Part shown: in pieces, positions 13,901-21,813 of the stretch
Layout: each line of letters begins with the position of its first letter
Numbering within the stretch: the stretch's first letter is position 1
Assembly: GCA_035477595.1 (NCBI GenBank)
Contig: DATIKM010000115.1
Span: 1-22,473 of the forward strand
Source of the DNA: DATIKM01 sp035477595
Lineage (GTDB): Bacteria > Armatimonadota > Chthonomonadetes > Chthonomonadales > CAJBBX01
Direction of reading: 5' to 3'
Length of the DNA: 22,473 nucleotides
The notes under the pieces: generated by a model
What the model was told of the DNA's origin: nothing
What the model saw: only the letters and a program-made list of their open reading frames with translations
The model's database searches: none
Made by a program: the position numbers and the translations under genes

Positions 13901-15075
13901 GTGGCGCGGCCCCTTCCGAGAAGGTCGCGCACCGTATCGATGACACGCATCTGCGCCTCGGCCGGCATGGCCGTGTACAGCGGCAGGCTGACGGCGCCCT
14001 CGTAAGCGCGGAGGGCGCACGGGAACTGCGTGGGCCGGAGCCGGTACGTGTCGCGCCAATACGGGTGCAGGTGCAGCGGGATGAAGTGCACGCTGGTGCC
14101 GATGCCGTGCTCCGCCATGCGCGCGATGAACTCGTTGCGGCTCATCGGTGCGTCGGGGGTCAGGCGGATGACGTACAGGTGCCAGGCGTGCAGGTCCCCG
14201 AGCGCGGCGGGCGGCGGCAGGATCAGCGGCAGGTCCATCAGGCCGCGGTCGTAGCGCTGGGCCATCGTCTCGCGCTTCTGCTGGAGCGCCATGCACCGCC
14301 GAAGCTGGTGGATGCCGACCGAAGCGGCAAGGTCCGTCATGTTGTACTTGAAGCCCGGCGCGACGACGTCGTATTGCCAGCCCGGCTGCTGAGAGGTATA
14401 GCGGTCGAAGGCATCGCGGTCGATGCCGTGGAGCCGCATGATCCGGCAGCGCTGCGCGATCTCGGCGTTGCGGGTGACCACCATGCCGCCCTCGCCGCAC
14501 GCCAGCGTCTTGGTGGCGTAGAAGCTGAATACGGTGGCGTCGCTGTCCAGCGCGCCGACGAGCTTGCCGCGATACGTGGACGGGATGGCGTGGGCCGCGT
14601 CCTCGATGACCCACAGCTTCTTCTGCCGCGCGATCTGCAGGATGGGGTCCATGTCGCAGGCCCGGCCCCCGAAGTGCACCGGCATGATGGCGCGCGTGTT
14701 CGGGGTGATGGCGGCGCGCAGCTTGTTCGGGTCTATGTTGAGCGTGGCAGGGTCTATGTCGACGAAGACGGGGTGCGCACCGAGGTAGCGGACCACCTCC
14801 GCCGTGGCGGTGAAGGTGTACGGCGTGGTGATGATCTCGTCGCCGGGGCGGATGCCCACGGCTTCCAGCGCCAGGTGCAGCCCGGCCGTCGCCGAGTTGA
14901 CGGAGACTGCCTCGACGCCATGGCCGATGAACTCAGCGAAGTCGCTCTCGAAACGCCGGACCTTCGGCCCGGTCGTGAGCCAGCCGGAGCGAAGGGAGTC
15001 GACGACTTCGGCTATCTCCTCTTCGCCAATATCCGGCACGGCGAAGGGTAGGAACGGCTTGAGCTGCGTACTCAT
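13897..15075 (-). CDS. DegT/DnrJ/EryC1/StrS-family sugar aminotransferase
   Basis: A PLP-dependent aminotransferase converting a nucleotide-linked keto-sugar to an amino-sugar, as in PglE or ArnB pathways. The 392 residues begin with FLPFAVPDIGEEEIAEVVDS, followed by GWLTTGPKVRRFE (31-43), SVNSATAGLHLAL (58-70) and VIEDAAHAIPS (156-166), whose Asp contacts PLP. The Schiff-base Lys189 lies in SFYATKTLACGEGGM. The tail contains SVHFIPLHLHPYWRDTY, typical for the family. The start at 15075 (MSTQLKPF) is preferred because family members begin about 8 residues before the conserved Pro; a longer frame to 15120 exists. It is coupled to the sugar transferase through an ATGA overlap, so the amino-sugar made is probably the one transferred to the lipid carrier. 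Confidence 0.95.
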   Translation of the reverse strand: MSTQLKPFLPFAVPDIGEEEIAEVVDSLRSGWLTTGPKVRRFESDFAEFIGHGVEAVSVNSATAGLHLALEAVGIRPGDEIITTPYTFTATAEVVRYLGAHPVFVDIDPATLNIDPNKLRAAITPNTRAIMPVHFGGRACDMDPILQIARQKKLWVIEDAAHAIPSTYRGKLVGALDSDATVFSFYATKTLACGEGGMVVTRNAEIAQRCRIMRLHGIDRDAFDRYTSQQPGWQYDVVAPGFKYNMTDLAASVGIHQLRRCMALQQKRETMAQRYDRGLMDLPLILPPPAALGDLHAWHLYVIRLTPDAPMSRNEFIARMAEHGIGTSVHFIPLHLHPYWRDTYRLRPTQFPCALRAYEGAVSLPLYTAMPAEAQMRVIDTVRDLLGRGRAT

Positions 15076-15619
15076 CAATATGGACCTGCCAACGTCGCTG
15101 CAAGGCGGCGTACGCGCCACGCGGCAGCGCCGGGGGGATGGCGGACTGTCCGGGACACCGTCGCGGGTTCCGCACCCGCTGATGGATGCAAGAACTGTGC
15201 CAAGGCCAGGACGCGCGGCGCTGTCACGACTACCGGTTTCCCCGTGCCCGGAGCGCGGCGCGGGCGGCCGCGGGCGGCGTCAGCGGGTCAACGGCCTGGC
15301 GCAGGCCCGCGGCGCTCCCCGCTACCAACTTCAGCGCATGGGATGGACGCGGGCGGAGGGAGGCGCGGAGCGGGTCATCCGGCCCAGCGCACGCCGGGGG
15401 CGCCCCCCGCTACCAACTCCAGCGCGCGGCATGGGCCCGGCTGCCCGGTGCGCGACGCGGGCGGCGTCAGCGGGTCACGCGGCCTGCCGCAGGCCCGGTG
15501 CGCGCCCCGCTACCAACTCCAGCGCGTGGAATGGGCCCGGCAGCCCGCGGCATGGGCCCGGCTTCTCGGTGCGCGGGCCGGGCCAGCCCCCCTCTTCCCG
15601 GTGCGCGACGCGGGCGCCC
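15076..15619. other. Long intergenic region, mostly repeat array
   Basis: A 544-bp region between the aminotransferase start and the GH9 stop. Positions 15271 onward are filled by a hairpin-containing repeat array, described separately. The first about 195 bp upstream of the aminotransferase should hold its promoter, but no convincing -35/-10 pair is visible. Long open frames cross the region on the + strand but have no start signals and repeat the same Arg/Ala/Gly/Pro-rich peptides, so they are not called. Confidence 0.5.
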
Positions 15620-15678
15620 TCAGCGGGTCACGCGGCCTGCCGCAGGCCCGCGGCGCGCCCCGCTACCACCTCCAGCGC
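15271..15678. repeat. Degenerate array of REP-like hairpin repeats (four units)
   Basis: Four imperfect units share three elements in order: CGGGCGGCGTCAGCGGGTCA, a hairpin GGCCTG-CCG-CAGGCC (6-bp stem), and CCCCGCTACCAACTCCAGCG. The last element occurs at about 15317-15337, 15405-15425, 15505-15525 and 15658-15678. The first occurs at about 15271-15290, 15457-15477 and 15610-15630, with a decayed copy near 15366-15378. The hairpin is intact in units 1, 3 and 4 and lost in unit 2. Start-to-start distances are 88, 100 and 153 bp, so it is not a CRISPR or a regular satellite. A linker GGCATGGGCCCGGC also recurs. Unit 4 extends into the last codons of the GH9 gene. Function unknown. Confidence 0.75.
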
Positions 15679-17611
15679 GCGGGCCGGGCGTGGGCCGGCG
15701 CACGAACTCGGCCAGCACCATCGTGTAGGCGGCCTGGTAGTAGATGGCGGGCTCGTTGATCGTCCAGGGGTCCTCGGTGCTCTGATGCTGGGCGTTCCAC
15801 GAGGTGTTCCACTCGCGGAACGCCTTCGCGGGCGGCTCGCCGTAGGGCGGCGCCACGAACGGCTTGTCGAAGAAGCGGTTGGGCCCGCCCGTCAGGAAGC
15901 CGGGCGCAGGGCCGTAGCGGCTGCCGGGGCCGTCATAGAGCGGGCTGCCGTCTTGAAACCAACCGTGGAACATCTCCATCACGCTGCGGGATGCGCCCAG
16001 CCTCGCGCCGCGAGCGCCCATGTTCGTGAGGTAGACCAGCGAGAGCGGGTTCCTGCCGTGGATGTAGTGCACGAACTCCTCGGCGATCGCCAGGTAGCGG
16101 GCGCGGCGGCGCGGGCTGGCCTCAAGCATCGCGGCGAAGATGAGGATCTGCGCCCACCGCATCTTCACGCGGTTCGAGCCCCAGCAGTAGTGCCCGGGGA
16201 ACATCCAGGCGCGGTACGGGTCGTCGTCGGTCCTCAGCAAGTAGTTCTCGCGGAGGGACCGGGCAAGCACCTCGCGGAACTCGCGGGCGAGGCGCGCGTC
16301 GTGGCCCGGCGTCGTGGCGTAGATCACGAACGCGCGGGTGATCTCATCGCCATTGAGCGGGTCGATCGAGCCGTTGAGCAGCGGATGGTGGGTGGTGGTG
16401 TCGCCGGGAGCGCGTCGCTTGCAGTTGGCCTCGAAGTAGGCGCGGTAGACTGGGTTGCCCGTGGTCTTCCACATCTCTGCCGCGGCCAGCACGCGCAGGT
16501 AGAGGTCGGTCGTGGCATCGCTGCTTGCCGCTGCCGAGGCGGTGCGCCCGGCGCCGTCAAGGCCATCGGCGGGGTGCATGGATGGGTGACGCGCGAGGTA
16601 GCCCCATCCGCGCTCCGCGGCTGCCTGAAGCCGGGCCGCGTAGCCCGGCAGCCGACCCTCCAAGGCGCGGAAGGTGCGCGCCGCGTGGGCCAGGCTCAGC
16701 ACGGCCGTCGAGGTCGCCCAGGTGGTGACAGGCGTGTAGAAGTACTCCTGCGGGTCGAGATGGGGCCCCGGGCCGGTCTCGTGGGAGCGGCTGATCACGC
16801 GGTTGTGGAAGCCGCCGTCATCGGCCTGCATCTTGAGGAGCCAGTCCAGCTCCCACTTCACCTCGTCCAGCACGTCCGGGATGCCATTGCCGGACTCCGG
16901 GATGCCGTAGTCGTCCCCGAACGCGGCCGGGTTGCGTCCGTAGGCGACGAGCAGGTCCCAGAGCACCGTGCTGAGGAACGGCACGTACTTGTTGTGGTCG
17001 CCGGCGTCATGCCAGCCGCCGGATACATCGCGCAGCGGACCGCGTGGCTCGTCCGCCACGAGGGCGCGGGCCTGCCTCTGCGCGGTGTGGCACACCGACC
17101 GATTCCAGGAGCCCCCATAGCGCGCCTCGATGGCCACACCGCACCGCTGGTAGTAGAAGGTGCGCATGGAGGCGCGGAGCACGCTCAGGTAGACATCCTC
17201 GGCGATGGTGAAGGGCGCCGACTGCACGTTGTTCTTCGGGTCGAACACCACGTAGCGGCCCGGCGTGCGCAGTCTGGAGAGATCGGCCCACCAGACGCGG
17301 TCTCCGGAGACCTCGTCAATCTCGCCGTTGCGCCATTGCCTCAGTCTGCCGCGGAGGACGGCCCGCCCGCCCGCAGCCGGGCGCACCTCGAACGTCGCGC
17401 CCGGAACGAAGGACCTGTTCGCGTTCTGACCGCGGCGCGGGTCCGCGAAGATGGCCACCTTGGTGGCCGCCGGCCGCCAACCGAACTGATCGACCATGAT
17501 CTGCGGCGTCTCCGGGGCGGACGCGGCGCTCGGCGCGCACCCGATCAGGAGCGCTCCGAGGGCCCAGGCCACCGGCGCGAGGGCGCCGCACTTTGGCTTC
17601 GCGGTGGTCAT
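15620..17611 (-). CDS. GH9 glycoside hydrolase lipoprotein with CelD-type N-terminal domain
   Basis: A secreted inverting endoglucanase-type enzyme acting on beta-1,4-glucan or a related polysaccharide. A signal peptide with a lipobox (LLIGC, Cys25) makes it a probable surface lipoprotein. Residues about 36-135 form the Ig-like CelD_N domain (IMVDQFGWRPAATKVAIFAD; WWADLSRLRTPGRYVVFD). The GH9 (alpha/alpha)6 barrel covers about 140-640. DVSGGWHDAGDHNKYV at 195-210 carries the catalytic-base Asp pair (202, 205), QHQSTEDPWTINEPAIYY near 608-625 carries the catalytic acid Glu620, and NPLSLVYLTNMG matches the family. The extra 24-residue tail (from PTPGPRAGGG) is encoded by the REP-like repeat array and is probably unstructured. 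GGAGGGAGA lies about 7 nt before the ATG. The GH71/99-like gene lies upstream on the same strand. Confidence 0.93.
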   Translation of the reverse strand: MTTAKPKCGALAPVAWALGALLIGCAPSAASAPETPQIMVDQFGWRPAATKVAIFADPRRGQNANRSFVPGATFEVRPAAGGRAVLRGRLRQWRNGEIDEVSGDRVWWADLSRLRTPGRYVVFDPKNNVQSAPFTIAEDVYLSVLRASMRTFYYQRCGVAIEARYGGSWNRSVCHTAQRQARALVADEPRGPLRDVSGGWHDAGDHNKYVPFLSTVLWDLLVAYGRNPAAFGDDYGIPESGNGIPDVLDEVKWELDWLLKMQADDGGFHNRVISRSHETGPGPHLDPQEYFYTPVTTWATSTAVLSLAHAARTFRALEGRLPGYAARLQAAAERGWGYLARHPSMHPADGLDGAGRTASAAASSDATTDLYLRVLAAAEMWKTTGNPVYRAYFEANCKRRAPGDTTTHHPLLNGSIDPLNGDEITRAFVIYATTPGHDARLAREFREVLARSLRENYLLRTDDDPYRAWMFPGHYCWGSNRVKMRWAQILIFAAMLEASPRRRARYLAIAEEFVHYIHGRNPLSLVYLTNMGARGARLGASRSVMEMFHGWFQDGSPLYDGPGSRYGPAPGFLTGGPNRFFDKPFVAPPYGEPPAKAFREWNTSWNAQHQSTEDPWTINEPAIYYQAAYTMVLAEFVRRPTPGPRAGGGSGARRGPAAGRVTR

Positions 17612-17644
17612 TCCAGTCTCCCTCCATGCCGGCGATGGCGCGAA

Positions 17645-17660
17645 GCCCGCCTGCGCGGGC
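17645..17660 (-). other. GC-rich hairpin between the two glycosidase genes
   Basis: GCCCGC-CTGC-GCGGGC is a perfect 6-bp stem with a 4-nt loop in the 172-bp gap after the GH71/99-like gene and 34 bp before the GH9 start. It lacks a U-tract, so it would be a weak or factor-dependent terminator or an mRNA-stability element. It is only loosely similar to the REP-like hairpins. Confidence 0.3.
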
Positions 17661-17783
17661 TGGGCGGCAGCAGGCAGGCCCCCAGGGGGGGCGCGGCCCC
17701 TGCCCGCGGCGCTCGGTGGTTCGGTGTAGGTACGACGCGCGGCGGGCGCATTACTGCACGCGGGGAGGCGAGTGGGCGCGGCG

Positions 17784-19103
17784 TCAGTCGCGGGCGCGGC
17801 TGGGCCGGCGCGGCATCTGCTCGCGCACCGGATCCGCTCGGCGCACCATGCGAGACGCGCGCCCCACCAGCCACAGGTAGTGGTCCGGGGGCAGGCCCTC
17901 GTAGGTGACGAAGCGCGTGGGCCCCACGGGCGGGTCGTTCGTGACCTTGAAGATGGCGGTTGCCTCGTCCACTTCGTCGAACATCGCCTGGTAGACCATC
18001 GTGGCGCCCGCGCGCACGGCTGCGACGTACTGCGCCCAGAGGAACGCGCCGCCGCGCCGGGGGATGAAGTTGAGCGGCGACTCGGGCCTCATGTTGTGCC
18101 AACTGAACCCGGGGAAGACGACCGGCATGTAGTCCAGCCCGCGCTCTCGGCACCACGCGATGTCCGGCGCCATCACCTCGCGTCCTATCCGTGCGGCGTC
18201 CTCCGGCGTACCGAACCGGCCCACGAGCCAGGGGCTCACCACGTCCGCCATGGCGATCAGCCGGTGGAGGTCGGGGTCGGCGACCGCGTCGCGGTTCAGG
18301 GTGCGCCAATAGGTGGGCACCCCGAGCATCACGGTGCAGCCCCCGTACCTCGGGTCGTTCTTGAGGAACTCGACGAGTTCGATGCCCTCGCGCAGCGTGT
18401 AGCGCCGCCCGTCGCTGAACCCGAAGCCCCAGATGGCGACCACCGGCTTGCCGCGGTGACGCAGGTAGGCGCGGTCCTGGGTGATGCGCATCCGGTCGAC
18501 GAGGAGCTTCCAGTCGTCCTTCACGCGCTGCATCTGCCCCGCGCCCATGCCGGAGAGGTCGTACATCACCGCGTAGGCGCGGCCGTAGCGGTTGGCGCCC
18601 TCGCGGCAGTGGCCGAGCACGGTGGTGCTGTGGCGGAGGCCGAGGGTGTGGAAGGTCTCCACCGCGAACCGCTGCACGAACACGCCGTCGATGCCGTGGT
18701 CGCGCATCCAGCGGAAGTGGCGGAGGACGGTGTTGCGATTGAAGGAGCTGAAGACCTCTGCGACGCGGCCATCGGCGTGGCGGAAGCCCGTGGGGTAGCG
18801 CTCGTCGGGGCCCAGCTCGGTCATGTCAGGCCACATGTCGACCGTGCTGTTGCCCGGCTCGAAGCCCCCGCGCCCCCAGTGGAACCAGCCGCGCCCGGAG
18901 CCGTCGCCCGGCGTGGTGAACCAGCCCTGGTAGCCGGAGAGCACCTTGCCGGTCATCGTGGAGCGGTCCACGCCGCGCACGCTGGGCCCTGCATAGGGCC
19001 GCATGGTCTCCTCGATGACGGCCTCGCGGGTCGGCGGAGTCTGTGCGCTCGCGGCGCAGGCGACTGCGCAGAGCGCGCAGAGCGCTGCGAAGGGCAGGTA
19101 CAT
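17784..19103 (-). CDS. Secreted GH71/99-like glycoside hydrolase family protein
   Basis: A 439-residue exported protein resembling bacterial proteins annotated as glycoside hydrolase family 71/99-like. A signal peptide (MYLPFAALCALCAVACAASA) ends before Gln21. KVLSGYQGWFTTPGDGSGRG at 53-72 is the family-typical opening, followed by NSTVDMWPDMTELGPDERY, VFSSFNRNTVLRHFRWMRDHG, VQRFAVE, AYAVMYDLSGM, KPVVAIWGFGF and a C-terminal YQAMFDEVDEATAIFK, where the Asp/Glu cluster may be catalytic. The ATG at 19103 is set by AGGAGG 7 nt upstream; the frame stays open to 19397, but that part runs into the divergent promoter region and is rejected. It precedes the GH9 gene on the same strand by 172 bp. Substrate unknown; family 99 enzymes act on endo-mannosides. 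Confidence 0.85.
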   Translation of the reverse strand: MYLPFAALCALCAVACAASAQTPPTREAVIEETMRPYAGPSVRGVDRSTMTGKVLSGYQGWFTTPGDGSGRGWFHWGRGGFEPGNSTVDMWPDMTELGPDERYPTGFRHADGRVAEVFSSFNRNTVLRHFRWMRDHGIDGVFVQRFAVETFHTLGLRHSTTVLGHCREGANRYGRAYAVMYDLSGMGAGQMQRVKDDWKLLVDRMRITQDRAYLRHRGKPVVAIWGFGFSDGRRYTLREGIELVEFLKNDPRYGGCTVMLGVPTYWRTLNRDAVADPDLHRLIAMADVVSPWLVGRFGTPEDAARIGREVMAPDIAWCRERGLDYMPVVFPGFSWHNMRPESPLNFIPRRGGAFLWAQYVAAVRAGATMVYQAMFDEVDEATAIFKVTNDPPVGPTRFVTYEGLPPDHYLWLVGRASRMVRRADPVREQMPRRPSRARD

Positions 19104-19411
19104 CGTGGCGCCTCCTGGGTTCGCCGCGCGCCTGCGGGCGGGGTTTGCGCTGCCCGGCTTGCGCGCACGGCCGCGCCGATGTTCGGCGCGCGCGGCGGCA
19201 TGGCCTGCTCCGGCGCCGCTATGCGTTTGCGCGGCGGGCTGCGGGCTGCGGGTTGGGCGCCCGTCGCGGCGGGGTCCGGGGGCTGAGGGGCGCCGCGAGC
19301 AGGGGAAGCGCGCTTCGAGAGCGAACTCTCCCGCAAGCACGCACGCGCGCCACTGCGGGCCGCAAGCAAGCACGCAGAGGATGGCAGGGCCAGCCAACAG
19401 GAGACAGCATC
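19104..19411. other. Divergent intergenic region, presumed bidirectional promoter
   Basis: A 308-bp, extremely GC-rich region separating the divergent GH71/99-like and Gfo/Idh/MocA genes. Ribosome-binding sites lie at each edge (19111-19116 and 19399-19404). A short hairpin GAGAG-CGAA-CTCTC lies near 19317-19330. No clear -35/-10 hexamers or operator palindrome could be identified by eye. Confidence 0.4.
19111..19116 (-). promoter_or_regulatory. Ribosome-binding site fixing the GH71/99-like start
   Basis: AGGAGG on the - strand, 7 nt before the ATG at 19103. It decides against the longer open frame that reaches 19397. Confidence 0.8.
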
Positions 19412-20731
19412 ATGAACCGCCGCACGTTCCTCGGGGCCAGCGCCGGCCTGGCCCTCCTCCCCACGATGAGCCGCGCCGCACGCCAGTCACCCGCCAACAA
19501 GCTCAACGTCGCCCTCATCGGCGTGTACGGTCGCGGCCTCGCGTTCTACCACCCGCTCTCGGAGGAGAACGTGGTCGCCCTCTGCGACGTGGACGAGCGG
19601 CGGTTCCCGGAGGCGCTCAAGCACTTCCCGCAGGCCAGGACCTACGTGGACTGGCGAAGGTGTCTCGATCACCCGGGGCTCGACGCCGTCGTCATCTGCA
19701 CGACCGACCACACCCACGCCTTCATCGCCAACTGGGCGCTGAACCGCAACCTGCACGTCTACTGCGAGAAGCCGCTCACCATCACCGTGGAGGAGGCGCG
19801 CGTGGTGCGCGCCAACTGGCTGCCGAAGAAGGGCAGGATCGCCACGCAGGTGGGCACACAGCTCCACGCGAACCCGAACTACAACCGCATCCGGGAGATG
19901 ATCCACGACGGCGCCATCGGCACGCTCGAGGCCGCGCGCGCCTGGGGCAACCGCCAGATCCGCAGGGCCGGCAACCTGCCCGCCGAGGGCAGTCCGCCCG
20001 CTGGCCTCCACTTCGACCTGTGGCTGGGGCCGGCGCCCGACCGCCCGTTCAACCCGGGCTACTTCTCGGGCGTAGCCGGCGCGAACTGCCTGAACTGGAA
20101 CATGTTCTGGGACTTCGGCGCGGGGCAGGTCGGCGACATGGGCAGTCATACCATGGACCTGCTCTGGAGTGCCGTCGACGCCACGCTCCCCACCTCCGCC
20201 GAGGCCAGGGGAGAGGCGTACAACCCGGAGGTCACGCCCGTCGAGCTCGAGTGCCACTTCGAGCACCCGGCGAACGACTGGCGCGGGCCCATCACCACAA
20301 GCTGGTACCAGGGCGGCCTGATGCCGGAATCCCCGAGGCCCTTCCTCGACCTGAAGAAGATCGACCACGGCGTGATGTTCGAGGGCACCCAGGGCTTCCT
20401 GGTGGCCGACTTCGGGTCGCGCATCCTGCAGCCGCTCACCGACCGCTCGGACATGACCTACTACAGGCCGCGGCCCAAGGAGGCGGTCATCCCCAGCATA
20501 GGCGACTTCGTGAAGCAGTGGCTCGACGCCTGCCGCGACCCGCAGCGCAAGACCGCCTGCGACTTCGAGTACCACGGGAACATGATCGAGCAGCTCCTGC
20601 TGGGGCTGGTGGCGTACCGGGCCGGCAGGAAGATAAGCTATGACGGGGCGACCGGCCGCGTGACGGACAACCCGGAGGCCGATGGGTTGCTGCGGCGGAC
20701 CTACCGGCGCGGCTGGACGCTGAACGGGTAG
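19412..20731 (+). CDS. Tat-signal Gfo/Idh/MocA-family oxidoreductase
   Basis: An exported NAD(P)-type oxidoreductase of 439 residues. The N terminus NRRTFLGASAGLALLP is a twin-arginine signal (RRTFLG), as in many 'Gfo/Idh/MocA family oxidoreductase' proteins of Planctomycetota and Armatimonadota. The Rossmann fold follows: LNVALIGVYGRGLAFY at 31-46, VVALCDVDERRF, AVVICTTDHTHAFIANWAL at 92-110, and YCEKPLTITVEEAR with the EKP motif at 119-121. The C-terminal domain includes DLWLGPAPDRPFNP, NMFWDFGAGQVGDMGSHTMD and GLMPESPRPF. The start is fixed by AGGAGA at 19399-19404, 7 nt before the ATG. A longer open frame from 19043 would cross the divergent promoter and is rejected. The two glycosidases diverge from it, so it probably processes sugars released by them; the substrate is unknown. 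Confidence 0.92.
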   Translation: MNRRTFLGASAGLALLPTMSRAARQSPANKLNVALIGVYGRGLAFYHPLSEENVVALCDVDERRFPEALKHFPQARTYVDWRRCLDHPGLDAVVICTTDHTHAFIANWALNRNLHVYCEKPLTITVEEARVVRANWLPKKGRIATQVGTQLHANPNYNRIREMIHDGAIGTLEAARAWGNRQIRRAGNLPAEGSPPAGLHFDLWLGPAPDRPFNPGYFSGVAGANCLNWNMFWDFGAGQVGDMGSHTMDLLWSAVDATLPTSAEARGEAYNPEVTPVELECHFEHPANDWRGPITTSWYQGGLMPESPRPFLDLKKIDHGVMFEGTQGFLVADFGSRILQPLTDRSDMTYYRPRPKEAVIPSIGDFVKQWLDACRDPQRKTACDFEYHGNMIEQLLLGLVAYRAGRKISYDGATGRVTDNPEADGLLRRTYRRGWTLNG

Positions 20732-20875
20732 GTACCGGGGGCCAGGCGGCTCGAGCCGATCGTCTGCGAGGGCGGGTGCGGGCTCGCTGGCGGACCTGCG
20801 CACCTGGCCGACGCAATGTTGCTGCCGTACGACGCTGGCAAAACCTGCGCGCCGCGACAGGCGTATGGTCGCTGT

Positions 20876-20881
20876 GGAGGT
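20876..20881 (+). promoter_or_regulatory. Ribosome-binding site fixing the HEAT-type protein start
   Basis: GGAGGT lies 7 nt before the ATG at 20889. An ATG at 20865 in the same frame has no comparable site, so the shorter protein is preferred. Confidence 0.7.
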
Positions 20882-20888
20882 GCGCCAG

Positions 20889-21791
20889 ATGGCGGAGTAT
20901 CTGCGCGGGGATCAGGACGAGGGCGCGGCCTGGCAGACCGGGGAGGACCGCGAGCGCCGGCGCCTGCTGGCGGAGCGCGTGCTTGAGGTCGAGCGCTCGA
21001 AGCAGGCTGCTGCCGACGCCGAGCTGCGACGGTGGACTGCGGCGCTCGAGGCCGAGATCGCGAGCTACCGCCGGTGGCTGCTCGCCCGCTGGCTGGGCGT
21101 AGCCAAGCGCGCAGCGCTCCTCGCGGCCATAGTCTATTTCGTGTTCGGGGCGCGCTGGGGCGACTTCTGGTGGATGTGGCTGGTGTTCGGCGGAGGCGCG
21201 GCTGCTGCAGACGTGGCAGCCACGAGCCGCCGGAGAGCAGCCCAGGAGGTGGCGCGCTTCGATGACCCGCGCGCGGTGAACGCTCTCGCGGTGGCTTGGC
21301 GCGACGGCGACAGCGCCACCCGGAAGGTGGCCACCGACGCGCTCGAGCGGTTGCTTCCGCAGTTGCGCGCCTCGCACGCCCCCCTCATCACGGAGGCCGG
21401 CATGGCCGGGCTCCTCTCCATCCTGACGTTCCACAACGTTACCCCGGCGCTGTGGATGGGGGTCCTGCGCGCCCTGGAGCAGGTGGGCGACTCACGCGCC
21501 ATTCCGGCGGTGAAGCGGATGGTGAACCTGCCGGTGCAGGTCAGCGTGGCGATGCGCATGGCGCGCACGTTCGAGCCGGCGCGCATAGACCGGGTGATGG
21601 AGGAGTTGCAGGCCGCGGCGCGAGAGACGCTCGCCGCCCTCGAGGAGCGCGCCGAGCTGGAGCGCCAGAGGAACCTGCTGCTGCGGCCCGCGCAGGCGGC
21701 GGTCGACGACGAGCGGCTGCTCCGGCCAGCGACGGGCGGCACGGGGTCGCCGACGGAGCAACTGCTGCGGCCCGGCGAGGCGAGCGGGTAG
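20889..21791 (+). CDS. Membrane HEAT-repeat-like protein with C-terminal LLRP motifs
   Basis: A 300-residue protein of unknown function. Residues about 15-62 form a charged coiled-coil helix (ERRRLLAERVLEVERSKQ; RWTAALEAEIASYRRW). Two hydrophobic segments follow (AALLAAIVYFVFG; WWMWLVFGGGAAAADVAA), forming a membrane hairpin. Residues about 120-230 resemble HEAT or PBS-lyase helical repeats (DDPRAVNALAVAWRDGD; PALWMGVLRALEQVGDSRA; IPAVKRMVNL). A second helix rich in Glu and Arg (ARETLAALEERAELERQRN) leads to a tail with three copies of LLRP (NLLLRPAQ, ERLLRPAT, EQLLRPGE). The coiled coil and HEAT parts are probably both cytoplasmic. It is convergent with the LCP gene, 22 bp apart. The HEAT assignment is by pattern only. 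Confidence 0.75.
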   Translation: MAEYLRGDQDEGAAWQTGEDRERRRLLAERVLEVERSKQAAADAELRRWTAALEAEIASYRRWLLARWLGVAKRAALLAAIVYFVFGARWGDFWWMWLVFGGGAAAADVAATSRRRAAQEVARFDDPRAVNALAVAWRDGDSATRKVATDALERLLPQLRASHAPLITEAGMAGLLSILTFHNVTPALWMGVLRALEQVGDSRAIPAVKRMVNLPVQVSVAMRMARTFEPARIDRVMEELQAAARETLAALEERAELERQRNLLLRPAQAAVDDERLLRPATGGTGSPTEQLLRPGEASG

Positions 21792-21813
21792 CCGCTTCCG
21801 GGGCCGCGCGGGC

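Noticed and set aside
13901..14614. Upstream extension of the sugar transferase frame
   Set aside because: It reads the aminotransferase gene out of frame; the ATGA-coupled ATG at 13900 gives the normal PglC-class length.
15271..15678. CRISPR array
   Set aside because: The repeats are few, imperfect and unequally spaced, the intervals are not unique spacers of constant length, and no cas gene is present.
14804..17908. A 1034-codon open frame on the + strand
   Set aside because: It lies antisense to the GH9 gene and crosses the repeat array. Its product is Arg/Ala/Gly/His-rich without motifs, as expected from the complementary strand of a very GC-rich gene.
19317..19330. GAGAG-CGAA-CTCTC hairpin in the divergent region as an operator or terminator
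   Set aside because: The stem is only 5 bp with no U-tract and is not positioned at a recognisable promoter.
19043..19411. Upstream extension of the Tat oxidoreductase frame
   Set aside because: It crosses the divergent promoter region and yields Arg-rich sequence. The twin-arginine signal and ribosome-binding site mark 19412.
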